The position numbers and the translations under genes are program-made. 64,000 bases of DNA from Microbacterium sp. CGR2 (lineage in GTDB: Bacteria; Actinomycetota; Actinomycetes; Actinomycetales; Microbacteriaceae), in contig NZ_RBHX01000001.1 of assembly GCF_003626735.1 (NCBI RefSeq), positions 2,232,001 to 2,296,000 on the forward strand. The letters run 5' to 3'. Shown here piece by piece: positions 52,471-60,743 of this stretch (the stretch's first letter is position 1; each line of letters opens with the position of its first letter). The notes under the pieces were generated by a model. That model made no database searches and was not told the origin of the DNA. It worked only from the letters and a program-made list of their open reading frames with translations.

Positions 52471-53669
52471 GGACCGCTCGACGATGGGCGCGAGCGCCCA
52501 TCGCGCTGCGCATCGCGGTGATCTATGTCGTCGCGCGCGTGATCACCACCGGGTTCCTGATCGCGGCGGCATCCCAGTCGACCTCGCTCTCGCGATTCGG
52601 CGCGGATGCCGGTCTGGTCGACTTCGTCCTCGGCTGGGATGCCCAGTGGTACTGGGTCGTCGCGGAGAACGGCTATCCGGCGGAACTGCCGCTGACCGAT
52701 TCCGGCGACGTCACGGAGAACGCGTGGGCGTTCATGCCGGTGTTCGCCTTCGCCGCCAGAGCAGTGGGGTTCCTCTTCGGATCCTGGGGGGTGGGAGCCT
52801 TTCTCGTCTCGTTCGCCGCGGGGTATCTGGCCTGCCTGGCGCTGCACCGTCTGCTGCGAGATCGCGTCGGCAGTGCCGCGGCCACGTGGGCCGTCATCTT
52901 CTTCGCAGCGGGTCCGCTCGCGGCGATGTTCCAGGTCGGCTACGCGGAGAGCCTGTTCCTTCTGCTGCTGTTCCTCGCGCTGGACGCCACGACACGGCGC
53001 CGCTACGGCTGGCTCTACGTCTTGATTCCGGTGATGGCGTTCACGCGGCCGGGAATCCTGGCGTTCGCGCTGTACCTCGGGCTGCACGGCATCGTGCGGT
53101 GGCTGCATCGGAGGGACGACCCCCTCACATCCCGCGAGATCGTGCACATCATCGCGCTCGGCGCGATCGCGGTCGCCACCGGCTTCGGGTGGCAGCTCAT
53201 CGCCGGCGTCGTCACCGGAGTCCCGGGGGCGTACCTCGCCACCGAACTCGCGTGGCGTCGCCACTGGGTCGCCGGCGGTGTCGACGGTTTCGTGCCGTTC
53301 GAGGGCTGGGTCCAGGCTGCGCAGTTCTGGTTCGACCTGTGGGGCCTCCCTGCCTGGTGGGGCCCTGTCGTGCTGGCGCTGATGGCGGTCGCTGTCGGCG
53401 CGGCCCTGCTGCGCGCCCCCCAGGTGCGGGCGATCGGCGTCGATCTCAGACTGTGGAGCGCCAGCTACCTGCTCTATCTGCTCGCCGTCTTCTTCCCCCA
53501 GTCGAGCACGTTTCGGCTCCTGCTCCCACTCAGCCCCCTGTGGGGAGCGGTCGCCGTGCCGCGCTCACGACTGTGGCGCATCGGCGTGCTGGTGCTGTGC
53601 CTCGCCGGTCAATGGCTGTGGATCTATCACATCTACGCCCTCGGCAACACCTTCTGGCAGGTGCCGTGA
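52452..53669 (+). CDS. PIG-V-like membrane mannosyltransferase homolog
   Basis: 405-residue polytopic membrane protein with roughly nine hydrophobic helices. [20 protein letters not shown] has the WDxxWY motif of GPI mannosyltransferase-2 (PIG-V)-like GT-C enzymes, and [15 protein letters not shown] and [18 protein letters not shown] are matching segments. Bacterial members probably use polyprenyl-phosphate mannose to modify cell-envelope glycans; that is inference. Starts within the dapE end, so co-transcribed with it. Confidence 0.8.
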   Translation: MAHLALRTARRWARAPIALRIAVIYVVARVITTGFLIAAASQSTSLSRFGADAGLVDFVLGWDAQWYWVVAENGYPAELPLTDSGDVTENAWAFMPVFAFAARAVGFLFGSWGVGAFLVSFAAGYLACLALHRLLRDRVGSAAATWAVIFFAAGPLAAMFQVGYAESLFLLLLFLALDATTRRRYGWLYVLIPVMAFTRPGILAFALYLGLHGIVRWLHRRDDPLTSREIVHIIALGAIAVATGFGWQLIAGVVTGVPGAYLATELAWRRHWVAGGVDGFVPFEGWVQAAQFWFDLWGLPAWWGPVVLALMAVAVGAALLRAPQVRAIGVDLRLWSASYLLYLLAVFFPQSSTFRLLLPLSPLWGAVAVPRSRLWRIGVLVLCLAGQWLWIYHIYALGNTFWQVP

Positions 53670-53764
53670 TTGTAAATGCCTGATGCATTTCTTCGGAGGT
53701 GACGTCCAGGTCCGGGTGACACCCGATAAACTCATTTCATACCACCGGAGGAAAAGGAGCCACG

Positions 53765-53938
53765 ATGGCAGCGATGAAGCCGAGGACCGGAGACGGACCC
53801 ATGGAGGCCGTGAAAGAAGGGCGACTCATCATCGTGCGCGTTCCGCTCGAAGGCGGCGGCCGTCTGGTCGTCTCCGTGAACGACGCAGAGGCCAAGGAAC
53901 TTCACGACGTGCTCGCCGCCGTCGTGGCACCGGCCTGA
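53765..53938 (+). CDS. DUF3117 mini-protein
   Basis: 57-residue conserved actinobacterial protein: AAMKPRTGDGPMEAVKEGRL then IIVRVPLEGGGRLVVSVNDA and EAKELHDVLAAVV. DUF3117 members are nearly universal in actinobacteria and have no firm function. ATG follows GGAGGAAAAGGAG. A strong terminator hairpin follows 28 bp after the stop. The preceding 95-bp gap holds a short AAATGC/GCATTT inverted repeat (53674-53690). Confidence 0.93.
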   Translation: MAAMKPRTGDGPMEAVKEGRLIIVRVPLEGGGRLVVSVNDAEAKELHDVLAAVVAPA

Positions 53939-53966
53939 TTTACCCGGGTCCGTTCACACGGATTCC

Positions 53967-54003
53967 GAGGGCGATGGATCTTCTGATCCGTCGCCCTCTT
54001 CTC
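53967..54003 (+). terminator. terminator after DUF3117 gene
   Basis: GAGGGCGATGGATC (53967-53980) and GATCCGTCGCCCTC (53985-53998) form a 14-bp stem with one G-T pair and a TTCT loop, followed by TTCTC. It may also serve the convergent methyltransferase gene. Confidence 0.85.
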
Positions 54004-54019
54004 GTCGCCTCGAAGCTCC

Positions 54020-54658
54020 TCAGCTGCGGTCGGCGATGCTGACCAACTGCAGCAGGCCCTCGCCCGCAGGGGAGACGGTCGCGAGGACAGCAGAAGATTC
54101 CTGCGTCTCCTGGACCAGAGAGCGGTAGGCGGCTGTGATCTCGTCGCGCTGCACCGGGTCGGCGACACGGCCACCGCCGAGTACGCGAGGCACGAGAACG
54201 ATGCCGCCGGTTCGCACCAGTCGCAGCCCGTGCTCGACGTACTCGATGATGTGCTCCGGGTCGGCGTCGACCAGGACGATGTCGTAAGAGGCCTCGTTCA
54301 TGCGGGGGAGGACGTCGGCCGCACGCCCCGTGATGAAACGCGCTTTCGTCGAGGGTACCTTCGCGTCGGCGAAAGCCTGGCGCGCTGCGGCGAGGTGCTC
54401 AGGTTCGTTGTCGATGGATGTGAGCACGGCCTGGGGCGCGCCGCGCAGCAGCCACAGGCCGGAGACACCTGCACCCGTGCCGATCTCGACGATCGAGCGC
54501 GCAGCCGTGGCGGCGGCGAGCACTGCGATCTGCGACCCCACGACGGCGCTGACGGGCATCGCTCCCAGCTCCACCGCGTGGGCGCGGGCGCGGGCGATGG
54601 CGGCCGGTTCTGCGATTGATTCGCGAAGGAACCGCGCGTTCGCGTCATGCTCGCTCAT
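54020..54658 (-). CDS. O-methyltransferase family protein
   Basis: 212-residue SAM-dependent methyltransferase. SAM site IVEIGTGAGVSGLWLL, acid-loop LTSIDNEPEHL and metal/catalytic region YDIVLVDADPEHIIEY match the class of caffeoyl-CoA/catechol O-methyltransferases. The acceptor is unknown. ATG 54658 follows GGGAGAA. In mycobacteria the homologous gene (Rv1220c) lies next to sigE; here tatB follows directly on the other strand. Confidence 0.9.
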   Translation of the reverse strand: MSEHDANARFLRESIAEPAAIARARAHAVELGAMPVSAVVGSQIAVLAAATAARSIVEIGTGAGVSGLWLLRGAPQAVLTSIDNEPEHLAAARQAFADAKVPSTKARFITGRAADVLPRMNEASYDIVLVDADPEHIIEYVEHGLRLVRTGGIVLVPRVLGGGRVADPVQRDEITAAYRSLVQETQESSAVLATVSPAGEGLLQLVSIADRS

Positions 54659-54734
54659 AGCCTGTTCTCCCTGCTGCACTGTGATTTCTCCCAGGGTATT
54701 CGCTCGGTATGCACGACGAGCGGAGGCGCGACGG

Positions 54735-54740
54735 TAGCCT
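54735..54740 (+). promoter_or_regulatory. -10 hexamer, leaderless promoter of tatB
   Basis: TAGCCT ends 6 nt before the tatB ATG at 54747. Confidence 0.55.
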
Positions 54741-54746
54741 GGACAG

Positions 54747-55118
54747 ATGACGTTCGGGCTCACCTTCGAGAAGCTGGTGCTGATCGGTCTCATCGCGGTC
54801 ATGATCATCGGTCCGGAGCGCCTTCCTCGTGCCGCCGAGGGGTTCTCGCGCATGGTCCGCAAGGCAGGCGAGTACCTTCGCGACACGAAGTCGAGGATGC
54901 GTCAGGAAATGGGGCCCGAGCTCGATGACGTGGACTGGCGCAAGCTCGACCCGCGCCAGTACGACCCGCGCCGCATCATCCGCGATGCTCTGCTGGAGGA
55001 CCCGCAGCCTGCGCCGGCGGCACAGGCGCGATCCACGATCGCGGAGCCGGTCGCTCCTCGCGTTCACCAGGAGTTCGACGCGCAGAATCGGCCCCCGTAC
55101 GACGTCGAGGCCACCTGA
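54747..55118 (+). CDS. tatB: Sec-independent protein translocase subunit TatB
   Basis: 123 residues: one N-terminal membrane helix (LTFEKLVLIGLIAVMIIG), the hallmark GPERLP hinge, an amphipathic helix (AAEGFSRMVRKAGEYLRD) and an acidic/Pro-rich C-terminal tail. TatB works with TatA and TatC in export of folded proteins. No tatA or tatC gene is in the window. Leaderless start. Confidence 0.92.
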   Translation: MTFGLTFEKLVLIGLIAVMIIGPERLPRAAEGFSRMVRKAGEYLRDTKSRMRQEMGPELDDVDWRKLDPRQYDPRRIIRDALLEDPQPAPAAQARSTIAEPVAPRVHQEFDAQNRPPYDVEAT

Positions 55119-55151
55119 CTCCCGGGAGACCCGCCGAGGGTCGCGCGTGCC

Positions 55152-55504
55152 TCAGGCGATCCGGGCGCGCAGCGCCGCGATGTCGTCATCGGTGAGGAGT
55201 GCCCGCGGAATCGCCGTGGCGACCGAGGCGCCGCGCACCTTCAGCAGCACCGCACCCGTGCCGACGCGCATGCCCTGGAACGTGCTGTACGAGATGTCCG
55301 AACGACGTCGGCCGCGGCCGACCTGCAGTGTGTGTCTTCTGCGAGGGCGAACCAGACGAGGGTTTCCGGTGGCATCGCCACGCGCACGGCCCGCCGCGCA
55401 CTCGACACCGACAGGATGACGGCGTAGAGGGCGAGTCCGATGATCAGGGGCGGCATCCACGCTACGAGCGGGCGGGCACTGAGCCTTTCTCCCACGGTGC
55501 TCAC
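55152..55504 (-). pseudogene. PH-like membrane protein, frameshifted
   Basis: Two overlapping minus-strand frames together make one sensible protein. The 55504-55241 frame gives a start (MSTVGERLSARPLVAWMPPL), a membrane helix (LIIGLALYAVILSVSSARRAV) and MPPETLVWFAL; after that it becomes Arg/Ala junk. The 55460-55152 frame gives junk first, then HTLQVGRGRRRSDISYSTF, GMRVGTGAVLLKVRG and a LLTDDDIAALRARI ending. The frame change falls near an ACACACAC tract at about 55329-55337. The total is about 117 residues. It may be a real frameshift, an error in the sequence, or -1 frameshifting. Confidence 0.7.
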
Positions 55505-55520
55505 TCCGTTCAGTGCGGCG

Positions 55521-56642
55521 TCAGTTCAACGACATGGGCAGCGCACGCCCGGCGAGTCCGCGCCCCTGACGCGCGAGAGAACGGGCCAGATCATCGATGG
55601 CGACGGCTGCGGCATCCGCCGGGTCACCGAGGACCACCGGGACGCCGACGTCGCCGCCCTGTCGGAGCGCCGGGCTCAGCGGGATCGACGCCATCAGCGG
55701 CACAGTGGCGCCGGGCGCGGAGAGCGCCTCGGCGACGGCGGCCCCGCCGCCCGCGCCGAAGAGGTCCACCACGGTGCCGTCGGGCAGCGTGTAGGCGGTC
55801 ATGTTCTCCACGACGCCGATCACCCGCTGCCCGGTCTGCCGGGCGACGAGTCCACTCCGGATCGCGACGTCGGCGGCTGCCGTCTGGGGCGTCGTCACGA
55901 CGAGAACCTCGGCGTGGGGGAGGAGTTGGCCGATCGAGATCGCGATGTCTCCGGTACCGGGAGGCATGTCGATCAGCAGCACATCGAGGTCGCCGAAGAA
56001 CACGTCCGTGAGGAACTGCGACACCGTCCGGTGCAGCATCGGACCGCGCCAGGCGACCACCGCCTCGCCGTCGCGGAGGAACATGCCGATCGAGATGGTT
56101 TTCACCGCGTGGGCGACGGGCGGCAACATGAGGTCGTCGATGCGTGTGGGCTGGGTGCCCGCAGGGATGCCCAGCAGGCCAGGAATGGAGAATCCGTGCA
56201 CGTCGGCGTCGACGAGCCCGACGGCGAGTCCCTGTTCGGCGAGGGCGACGGCGAGGTTTGCGGTCACCGTGGACTTGCCCACACCACCCTTGCCGCTGGA
56301 GACGAGGATCACGCGGGTGAGCGAGTCGGGGCCGAACGGCATCTGCCGTGCGGGGCGCCCATCGCGGAGCTTCTCGGTCAGAGCCCGGCGCTCGTCCGGC
56401 GTCATCACGCCGACCTCGATGTCGACGGTCGCGATGCCCTGGACGGATGCCGCCGCCTGGCGCACGTCGGATTCGATGCGCGCTGCGGCCGGGCAGCCGA
56501 CGATCGTCAGCACGATACCCACTCGTGCCCTGTCGCCGGTCACCTCGATCTCTCGGACCATGTCGAGGTCGCCGATCGGACGGCGCAACTCCGGATCCGT
56601 GACCGCGGCCACGGCGGCTCGGACGCTCTCGGCAGAGGTCAT
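55521..56642 (-). CDS. mrp: Mrp/ApbC family Fe-S carrier ATPase
   Basis: 373 residues. An N-terminal MIP18/DUF59 domain (VRAAVAAVTDPELRRPIGDL) precedes a ParA-like P-loop NTPase with deviant Walker A VSSGKGGVGKSTVTANLA, VDADVHGFSIPGLLG and VLLIDMPPGTGD. Members bind and deliver Fe-S clusters. The CxxC motif of many Mrp proteins is not apparent in the C-terminal half (VVENMTAYTLPDG lacks it). ATGA overlap with DUF1003 upstream, in a three-gene operon. Confidence 0.92.
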   Translation of the reverse strand: MTSAESVRAAVAAVTDPELRRPIGDLDMVREIEVTGDRARVGIVLTIVGCPAAARIESDVRQAAASVQGIATVDIEVGVMTPDERRALTEKLRDGRPARQMPFGPDSLTRVILVSSGKGGVGKSTVTANLAVALAEQGLAVGLVDADVHGFSIPGLLGIPAGTQPTRIDDLMLPPVAHAVKTISIGMFLRDGEAVVAWRGPMLHRTVSQFLTDVFFGDLDVLLIDMPPGTGDIAISIGQLLPHAEVLVVTTPQTAAADVAIRSGLVARQTGQRVIGVVENMTAYTLPDGTVVDLFGAGGGAAVAEALSAPGATVPLMASIPLSPALRQGGDVGVPVVLGDPADAAAVAIDDLARSLARQGRGLAGRALPMSLN

Positions 56643-57154
56643 GAGGTCGAGCTGCCCGTGGGCGGATCGGTGGCCTCGTCAAGCTCCGCGAGAAGGGCCT
56701 TCAGTTCGTGGCGAAGCACATCGCGGGTCACGAGCTGGGTGTTCCGTTCCTCGAGCGACATCCGAAGGGCCACGATCTCCCGCGCCAGGTACTCGGTGTC
56801 GGCGAGGTTGCGCTCGGCGCGCTGCCGGTCCTGCTCGATCTGCACGCGGTCGCGGTCATCCTGGCGGTTCTGCGCGAGCAGGATGAGCGGCGCCGCGTAG
56901 GACGCCTGCAATGAGAGCATGAGCGTCAATGCGGTGAACCCCAGCGCGGCATCGTCGAAGCGCAGGTTGTCCGGCATCAGCGTGTTCCACACGATCCACA
57001 GCACACAGAACAGGGTGAGGATCAGCAAGAAGGCCGGAGTTCCCATGGCTCGGGCGACCCACTCGGTGAACCGCCCGAAGCGGTCGCGCGAGGTCGGCCG
57101 CGCGCGGGTGGCGCCGCGGCCGAGCGGTGCATCGAGGCGAGGGGAGCGTGCCAT
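56639..57154 (-). CDS. DUF1003 family membrane protein
   Basis: 171 residues with a basic N-terminus and two membrane helices: TPAFLLILTLFCVLWIVWN and FTALTLMLSLQASYAAPLIL, followed by the signature QNRQDDRDRVQIEQDRQRAE and a coiled-coil-like tail. That pattern defines DUF1003; role unknown. Start overlaps the MgtE_N/CBS gene stop by one base (TGATG), and its stop overlaps mrp by ATGA. Confidence 0.92.
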   Translation of the reverse strand: MARSPRLDAPLGRGATRARPTSRDRFGRFTEWVARAMGTPAFLLILTLFCVLWIVWNTLMPDNLRFDDAALGFTALTLMLSLQASYAAPLILLAQNRQDDRDRVQIEQDRQRAERNLADTEYLAREIVALRMSLEERNTQLVTRDVLRHELKALLAELDEATDPPTGSSTS

Positions 57155-58422
57155 CAGCGCGTCTCTTTCACAGCAGGGGCCGCGCCGTCGCTGTCGTGCG
57201 AACGCCAGTCATCGGGCAGCAGGTAGTCGAGGACGTCGTCGATGCTGATGGCGCCGACGAGTCGATGAGCGGCATCCACCACCGGAAGCGAGACGAGGTC
57301 ATAGCTGGCGAGCATGCGGGCCACCTCCGCTGCTGATGCGGTGACGGGGACCGGCTCCAGGCTGTCGTCGACGATGGCACCGAGTCGCTCATGGGGTGGG
57401 TAGCGCAGCATCCGCTGGAAATGCACGAGTCCGAGCAGCCGGCCGGTCGGGGTCTCGAAAGGCGGGAGCGTGATGAACACGGCTGCGGCGAGAGCCGGAT
57501 GCAGCTCATGACGGCGGATCAGCGCCAGAGCCTCGGCGACCGTGGCATCCGCAGACAGGATGATCGGCTCCGGGGTCATCAGTCCGCCGGCGGTGTCCGG
57601 GCCGTAGCGGAGCAGCATCCTGACGTCTTCCGCCTCCTCCGGCTCCATGAGCTCGAGGAGATGCTCGAGCCGGTTCTGCGGAAGTTGCGCGAGGAGGTCG
57701 GCTGCGTCGTCAGGCTCCATCTGGTCGAGGATGTCGGCGGCGCGCTCGTCGCCGAGGCGATCGAGGATGTGCACCTGCTCGTCTTCCGGCATCTCTTCGA
57801 GCGCGTCGGCCAGGCGATCATCGGACAGCTCTTCGGCGACTTCGATCATGCGCTGCTGCGGCAGGTCGAGCAGCGTGTTGGCGAGGTCGGCGGCGTGCAG
57901 CTCCGAGTAGGAGGCGACGAGCTGCTCGGCGGACTGCGATTCGCCGGGTGCGCGCTGTTCGGCGACCTCGTTCCAGGCGGCGAACGTCGTCGGTCCTTTG
58001 GCGAACGGCGATGCGCTCGTCTTGGGGCGCCGCAGGAACAGCTGGCTGACCGCCCACTCGCCGAGTCGGTTCGGCTCGATCGCCACGTCTTCGATGACAG
58101 CCGTCCCGCTGGCGTCGACGAAGCTGACGCGGCGGCCGAGCATCTCGGCGAGCACTCTCACCTCGCCCGCTCGCGGCGAGAACCGACGCACGTTGATCAG
58201 GCCCGTGGTGATGACCTGACCGGACCGGATGGAGGTGACCCGACCGATGGAGAGGAACACCTGGCGCCGCCCCGGGATCTCGACGACCAGACCGATGACG
58301 CGCGGAGCCGCGGAACTTCGATACACGATGACGACGTCTCGGACTTTGCCGAGCCGATCGCCCTGGGGGTCGAAGACGGCGCACCCGGCCAGGCGCGCGG
58401 CGAAAACCCGTTGTGTGCTCAC
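57154..58422 (-). CDS. PRC-barrel, MgtE N-domain and CBS-pair protein
   Basis: 422 residues without membrane helices. N-terminal PRC-barrel-like segment (GDRLGKVRDVVIVYRS), then the MgtE intracellular N domain with helical repeats (LLDLPQQRMIEVAEEL, ALEEMPEDEQVHILDRLGDE, DILDQMEPDDAADLL), then two CBS domains (MTPEPIILSADATVAEALAL; LVSLPVVDAAHRLVGAISID). This is the soluble part of MgtE Mg2+ channels without the channel, so it may sense Mg2+ or nucleotides for another partner. Start GTG has TACGCT 6 nt upstream. Heads the operon with DUF1003 and mrp. Confidence 0.9.
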   Translation of the reverse strand: MSTQRVFAARLAGCAVFDPQGDRLGKVRDVVIVYRSSAAPRVIGLVVEIPGRRQVFLSIGRVTSIRSGQVITTGLINVRRFSPRAGEVRVLAEMLGRRVSFVDASGTAVIEDVAIEPNRLGEWAVSQLFLRRPKTSASPFAKGPTTFAAWNEVAEQRAPGESQSAEQLVASYSELHAADLANTLLDLPQQRMIEVAEELSDDRLADALEEMPEDEQVHILDRLGDERAADILDQMEPDDAADLLAQLPQNRLEHLLELMEPEEAEDVRMLLRYGPDTAGGLMTPEPIILSADATVAEALALIRRHELHPALAAAVFITLPPFETPTGRLLGLVHFQRMLRYPPHERLGAIVDDSLEPVPVTASAAEVARMLASYDLVSLPVVDAAHRLVGAISIDDVLDYLLPDDWRSHDSDGAAPAVKETR

Positions 58423-58428
58423 GATCCC

Positions 58429-58434
58429 AGCGTA
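58429..58434 (-). promoter_or_regulatory. -10 hexamer, leaderless promoter
   Basis: TACGCT on the minus strand ends 6 nt before GTG 58422 and drives the CBS-DUF1003-mrp operon. Confidence 0.55.
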
Positions 58435-58508
58435 GTGCGAGGCCCCTGAGGCCGCCCTGCGGGTTGTGCACCCGGGCCGGACACTGTAGCGCGTGGAAGA
58501 ATAGCCGG

Positions 58509-59345
58509 ATGAGCATGCTGAACCGTCCTGTGAACGGTACCGACACCGGCGAGGTGGTCGCGTCGACGCGCGACTACGAGAGCGCGCAGAAGACCGTGTC
58601 GAAGTTGATCGCGGGGGAGGTGCCTGCGCGAGACATCGCGATCGTCGGCCAGAGCGTCCGCACGGTCGAGCGTGTCACCGGCAAGCTGGGATATGCCGCT
58701 GCAGCTCGGTCGGGTGCGATCAACGGCGTGTTGATCGGGCTGTTCCTCTCGGCGATCCTCGTGCTCGGAAACCCCGAGGTGCCGATCCAACTGTTCGTCG
58801 GCTTCGTCTTCATCGGCGTCGCCCTCGGCATGCTGCTCAGTCTCGTCACCTACGCCATCGTGCGTCGTCGTCGCGACTTCGCGAGCGTGACGCAGTTCGC
58901 CGCCGACCACTACGAGGTGACCGTGACGGCGACATCGCTCTCGAAGGCGCGTCAGGCACTCGGCGCCGCGCACACCGCGGCGGTACGCCCTCCGGTGAAC
59001 CTCGACGAACCGCCCAGGTACGGCGAGCGGATCCCGCCCGCAGCGCCCGCTCCGGAGCGTCAGCCGGCACCCGAGCCCGCCCCTGCTCCTGAGCCCGACC
59101 CTGCTCCTGAGCCCGCTCCGGCACCCGAGCCCGACCCCGCTCCGGTTCCCGAGCCGGCTCCGGCACCCGCACCGGCTCCGCCGGATGAGCCCCGGTCTGC
59201 TCCCGCCGGACAGCCCGCGACCCCGCCGCGCCCCGCCGATCCCGCACCCCATCCGGGTCGGGGTGCAGGAGCGCCAGGAGCCGGACCCCTCGACGGACCC
59301 ACTGCTGCCGTCAACTCCATCTCTCCCCAGGAGGACGCACGATGA
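58509..59345 (+). CDS. YflT-like general stress protein with Pro/Ala/Glu tail
   Basis: 278 residues. The N-terminal GEVVASTRDYESAQKTVSKL and IAIVGQSVRTVERVTGK match the general stress protein 17M-like (YflT) domain, followed by two membrane helices (INGVLIGLFLSAILVLG, QLFVGFVFIGVALGMLLSLV). Residues from about 165 on are low complexity, with repeats such as PAPEPDPAPEPAPAPEPD. The tail may span the cell wall or be disordered. ATGA overlap with the next gene. Confidence 0.82.
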   Translation: MSMLNRPVNGTDTGEVVASTRDYESAQKTVSKLIAGEVPARDIAIVGQSVRTVERVTGKLGYAAAARSGAINGVLIGLFLSAILVLGNPEVPIQLFVGFVFIGVALGMLLSLVTYAIVRRRRDFASVTQFAADHYEVTVTATSLSKARQALGAAHTAAVRPPVNLDEPPRYGERIPPAAPAPERQPAPEPAPAPEPDPAPEPAPAPEPDPAPVPEPAPAPAPAPPDEPRSAPAGQPATPPRPADPAPHPGRGAGAPGAGPLDGPTAAVNSISPQEDAR

Positions 59346-60043
59346 GCTCGAATGACCAGGAGAACTCCGGCGGCTACGCGCCGCCGCAGGCACCCGGCTA
59401 TACCGCCCCGCCTGCGCCGGGCGATACCGCGCCGCCTCCGCCCGGTTACACCGCTCCGCCAGCGACGCCTGCGCCCGGCTATGCCGCGCCGCCTGCGCCG
59501 GGCTATGCCGCGCCGCCTGCGCCGGGTTACGCACCTCCTCCTGCCCCCGGCTATGCGCCTCCGTCGACGCCCGGCTACGCCCCGCCCGGATACGGCGCTC
59601 CCGCCGCTGCGCCGCAGATGTACTCCGCTCCCGGATACCCCGCTCCGGTGCCGGCGCGGGGGCTTCTCCCGTGGGTCCTGGGATTCCTCATCCTGGTCCC
59701 CTTTCCTTTCCTCGGCGGCATCGCCTCGGGGATCGCAATGGCGGCCAGCGGCGGATCCGCACGCCGCGCCGGAGGACCGGCCAGCGAGAACGCTCGGGCC
59801 GCGTTGAATTGGGGTCTCACCTACCTGATGGTGTCGACCCTGCTGCTCATCCTCCATTTCGTGGTGCTGTTCTCTTTGACCGCGGACTCGCCGGCGACGG
59901 GGTTCTATCCGCTCGGTATCCCGATCACGCTCTACTTCGCCGTGTCCGTGGTGCACTTGGTGCTCGTCATCGTGGGCACCGTGCGGGTGTCGTCGGGGAA
60001 GGTCATGCGGGTTCCGTTCGCGATTCCCTTCGTTCGGGCCTGA
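59342..60043 (+). CDS. Pro/Gly/Tyr-repeat DUF4870-like membrane protein
   Basis: 233 residues. Residues about 10-100 consist of Tyr-Pro-Gly-rich repeats of the form APGYAAPPAPGY, then three hydrophobic segments (LLPWVLGFLILVPFPFLGGI; LNWGLTYLMVSTLLLILHFV; ITLYFAVSVVHLVLVIVGTV) with SENARAALNWGLTY, as in DUF4870 proteins. Probably an integral membrane protein with a disordered cytoplasmic N-terminus. Overlaps both neighbours by 4 and 1 bp. Confidence 0.82.
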   Translation: MSSNDQENSGGYAPPQAPGYTAPPAPGDTAPPPPGYTAPPATPAPGYAAPPAPGYAAPPAPGYAPPPAPGYAPPSTPGYAPPGYGAPAAAPQMYSAPGYPAPVPARGLLPWVLGFLILVPFPFLGGIASGIAMAASGGSARRAGGPASENARAALNWGLTYLMVSTLLLILHFVVLFSLTADSPATGFYPLGIPITLYFAVSVVHLVLVIVGTVRVSSGKVMRVPFAIPFVRA

Positions 60044-60696
60044 TGGTCGATATCGACGTCGCTCTGCCGAACGGACCGGCCACCATCTCGGCCGATTGGT
60101 CCGAGGGCGAGAACGGCGCGACCGTCATCGTCGCGCACGGGGCCGGCACCGGCAAAGACCACCCCTTCCTCACTGGCTTCACGGACGCGCTCGGTGAACT
60201 CGGATTCTCCACTCTTCGGTTCAACTTCCCCTACGTGGAGCAGGGGCGGCGAATGCCGGGTCCTGCGGCACATGCCATCGCCACCTGGGAAGCCGTCGCG
60301 GCGTTCGCGCGCGCCGCAGACCCCGCCGCGAGTGTCTGGGCCGTCGGCAAGTCTTACGGGGGACGGATGGCGTCGATGGCGGTGGCCGCCGGCCTCGAGG
60401 CGGAAGGGCTCGCCTATCTGGGCTACCCCCTGCATCCTCCTGGCCGATCGGACAAGCCGAGGATCGAGCACCTTCCCGCGATCGAGGTGCCCCAACTGTT
60501 CGTGGAGGGGACGAACGACCCGTTCATCCAGCCTCTCTCACAGTTCGAAGACGCTGTCGCGTCCTGTCAGGATGCGCGTGTGGTGTGGATCGACGGTGCA
60601 GGTCACACCTTCGAGGTGAAGGGGCAGAAGCGCGCGGCATCCGACATCGGGGCGTCCCTCGCCCCGTTCGTCGCGGAATTCGCGCGCCCCCGCTGA
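60043..60696 (+). CDS. alpha/beta hydrolase (KANL3/Tex30-like, dienelactone-hydrolase-related)
   Basis: 217-residue alpha/beta hydrolase: TVIVAHGAGTGKDHPFL (HGAG oxyanion region), nucleophile elbow VGKSYGGRMAS with Ser, LFVEGTNDPF for the acid and DGAGHTFEVKG for the His, so the full triad is present. FNFPYVEQGRRMPGP resembles the Tex30/KANL3 hydrolase group. ATG 60043 overlaps the previous stop (TGATG). The stop codon lies in a 13-bp tandem duplication. Confidence 0.88.
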   Translation: MVDIDVALPNGPATISADWSEGENGATVIVAHGAGTGKDHPFLTGFTDALGELGFSTLRFNFPYVEQGRRMPGPAAHAIATWEAVAAFARAADPAASVWAVGKSYGGRMASMAVAAGLEAEGLAYLGYPLHPPGRSDKPRIEHLPAIEVPQLFVEGTNDPFIQPLSQFEDAVASCQDARVVWIDGAGHTFEVKGQKRAASDIGASLAPFVAEFARPR

Positions 60697-60709
60697 GCGC
60701 CCCCGCTGA
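60684..60709 (+). repeat. 13-bp tandem duplication over a stop codon
   Basis: GCGCCCCCGCTGA occurs twice in a row (60684-60696 and 60697-60709). The first copy supplies the hydrolase stop codon. Confidence 0.8.
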
Positions 60710-60715
60710 GGGCGC
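60697..60715. terminator. candidate terminator hairpin
   Basis: GCGCCC (60697-60702) pairs with GGGCGC (60710-60715) between convergent genes; no T-run, a C-run follows. Confidence 0.4.
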
Positions 60716-60743
60716 GACCCCCCCCGCGGATGGAGGCTCGCCG

